Shown here: one piece after another, positions 21,470 to 21,856 of the stretch
Numbering within the stretch: position 1 is the first letter of the stretch
Layout: every line of letters starts with the position of its first letter
Translations under genes and position numbers: made by a program
Source of the DNA: a virus
Length of the DNA: 21,856 nt
Strand: one strand, 5' to 3'
Virus record (IMG/VR): IMGVR_UViG_3300047666_000929
Coordinates: 1 to 21,856 of that record
The notes under the pieces: generated by a model
The model's database searches: none
What the model was told of the DNA's origin: nothing
Seen by the model: the letters and a program-made list of their open reading frames with translations, nothing else

Positions 21470-21535
21470 ATACCACCAATGCCTTTCTCCTTTATAGGCA
21501 GAAATCTCATCAGAGACGCTGTACTTGGGTGGTAT
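21470..21535 (+). ncRNA. Three-way-junction element
   Basis: ATACCACC (21470-21477) pairs perfectly with GGTGGTAT (21528-21535). Within it lie TGCCT/AGGCA (21480-21500) and TCTC/GAGA (21505-21516). The closing stem shares bases 21533-21535 with a competing TATGAT/ATCATA hairpin, so it may switch. Confidence 0.55.
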
Positions 21536-21561
21536 GATTTCTTCAGTTATCATAATGGTAG

Positions 21562-21584
21562 CCCCTCTTAATTGAGGGGTTTTT
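21562..21584 (+). terminator. Intrinsic terminator
   Basis: CCCCTC (21562-21567) pairs with GAGGGG (21574-21579) around TTAATT and is followed by TTTTT. It ends transcription of the repeat-protein gene and the structured region, 20 nt before the next gene. Confidence 0.85.
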
Positions 21585-21604
21585 AATTGAAAGAGGAGAC
21601 TATA

Positions 21605-21856
21605 ATGAAACGAAAAGGCATAGATACAGCTGCGTTAGCGAAGGCTTTCAGATTGAGAAGCTCCGCCGCAGATCTTGAGAAGGCAATGCTAGCCTTCAGC
21701 AAATTTAATCAAAACAAACAGAGGTTAGAAGAAATGAGCGAATCACTAAAAAACGATTACTTGGTAAGATTTTATGATAACGACAACGGCCCTGTGCCTG
21801 TTAAAGAAGATATCTATAGAGGCAGGTCAGCCACAGAAGTTATAAATTCCATCGAG
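21605..21856 (+). CDS. Hypothetical protein, 3' truncated by window end
   Basis: Eighty-four codons are open to the window edge with no stop. The start ATG at 21605 has GAGGAG about 6 nt upstream. The visible part is helical and charged (DTAALAKAFRLRSSAADLEK), then more mixed (DYLVRFYDNDNGPVPVKEDI). An internal ATG at 21734 could be a second start. No family is recognised; it starts a new transcription unit after the terminator. Confidence 0.65.
   Translation, partial: MKRKGIDTAALAKAFRLRSSAADLEKAMLAFSKFNQNKQRLEEMSESLKNDYLVRFYDNDNGPVPVKEDIYRGRSATEVINSIE

Larger units (their letters stand above)
21243..21604 (+). ncRNA. Candidate structured noncoding RNA region
   Basis: A 362-nt gene-free stretch with at least nine perfect or near-perfect helices and no ORF of note. 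In order: a two-part stem at 21249-21284 (AGCTA/TAGCT enclosing ACCGAC/GTCGGT), a long-closed element at 21294-21378, three near-contiguous hairpins at 21396-21454, a three-way junction at 21470-21535, a competing stem TATGAT/ATCATA (21533-21554) and a terminator. The density suggests a stable RNA or a set of processed RNAs read through from the repeat-protein gene. No tRNA or known riboswitch is recognised. Confidence 0.55.

Overview
The window reads as about 22 kb of the early and DNA-metabolism region of a lytic, T7-supergroup-like tailed bacteriophage. All credible genes lie on the + strand, packed with ATGA, TAATG or short overlaps. They include a single-subunit phage RNA polymerase (RNAP), a family A DNA polymerase with proofreading, a fused primase-helicase, an acidic-tailed ssDNA-binding protein, a FEN-type 5' exonuclease and an ATP-dependent DNA ligase. 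I cannot name the host. The sequence is AT-rich by eye, and the B12-dependent ribonucleotide reductase implies a host that makes or imports cobalamin.

Layout. Positions 1-1990 hold small unknown genes, several with membrane segments, closed by a strong terminator at 1763-1809. Positions 1999-5298 hold the RNAP gene, interrupted by two related group I introns. The introns flank a 45-nt mini-exon that encodes nearly all of catalytic motif B. Intron 1 keeps only a 22-codon tail of an HNH/AP2 homing endonuclease. Intron 2 carries a complete HNH/AP2 frame in which the usual catalytic His is Arg. Positions 5312-8427 hold small genes, a MazG-like pyrophosphohydrolase, the SSB and a DUF3310 (T7 gp1.7-like) protein. 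Positions 8437-13618 hold DNA polymerase, a CsrA homologue, small (partly Cys-rich) proteins, the exonuclease and a GIY-YIG nuclease. Positions 13619-17316 hold the primase-helicase and a monomeric class II ribonucleotide reductase, closed by a terminator. Positions 17365-20368 hold ligase, a predicted nucleotidyltransferase and unknown genes.

The last 1.5 kb differs from the rest. A 204-residue protein with three degenerate internal repeats and Arg codons almost all CGN (10 or so CGT, a single AGA) sits between a ~260-nt hairpin-rich leader and a ~360-nt noncoding stretch. The latter is packed with perfect helices (12-bp closing stem, three near-contiguous hairpins, a three-way junction, a terminator). 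An 18-of-20 match of a leader element recurs upstream of the SSB gene, suggesting a shared phage transcription or processing signal.

Together, RNAP would take over transcription. Polymerase, primase-helicase, SSB, exonuclease and ligase form the replisome and maturation set. The reductase, MazG-like and DUF3310 proteins would adjust nucleotide pools. CsrA may redirect host or phage mRNA use. The main candidates for new biology are the doubly interrupted motif B, the phage CsrA with a candidate target hairpin, and the structured RNA around the repeat protein.
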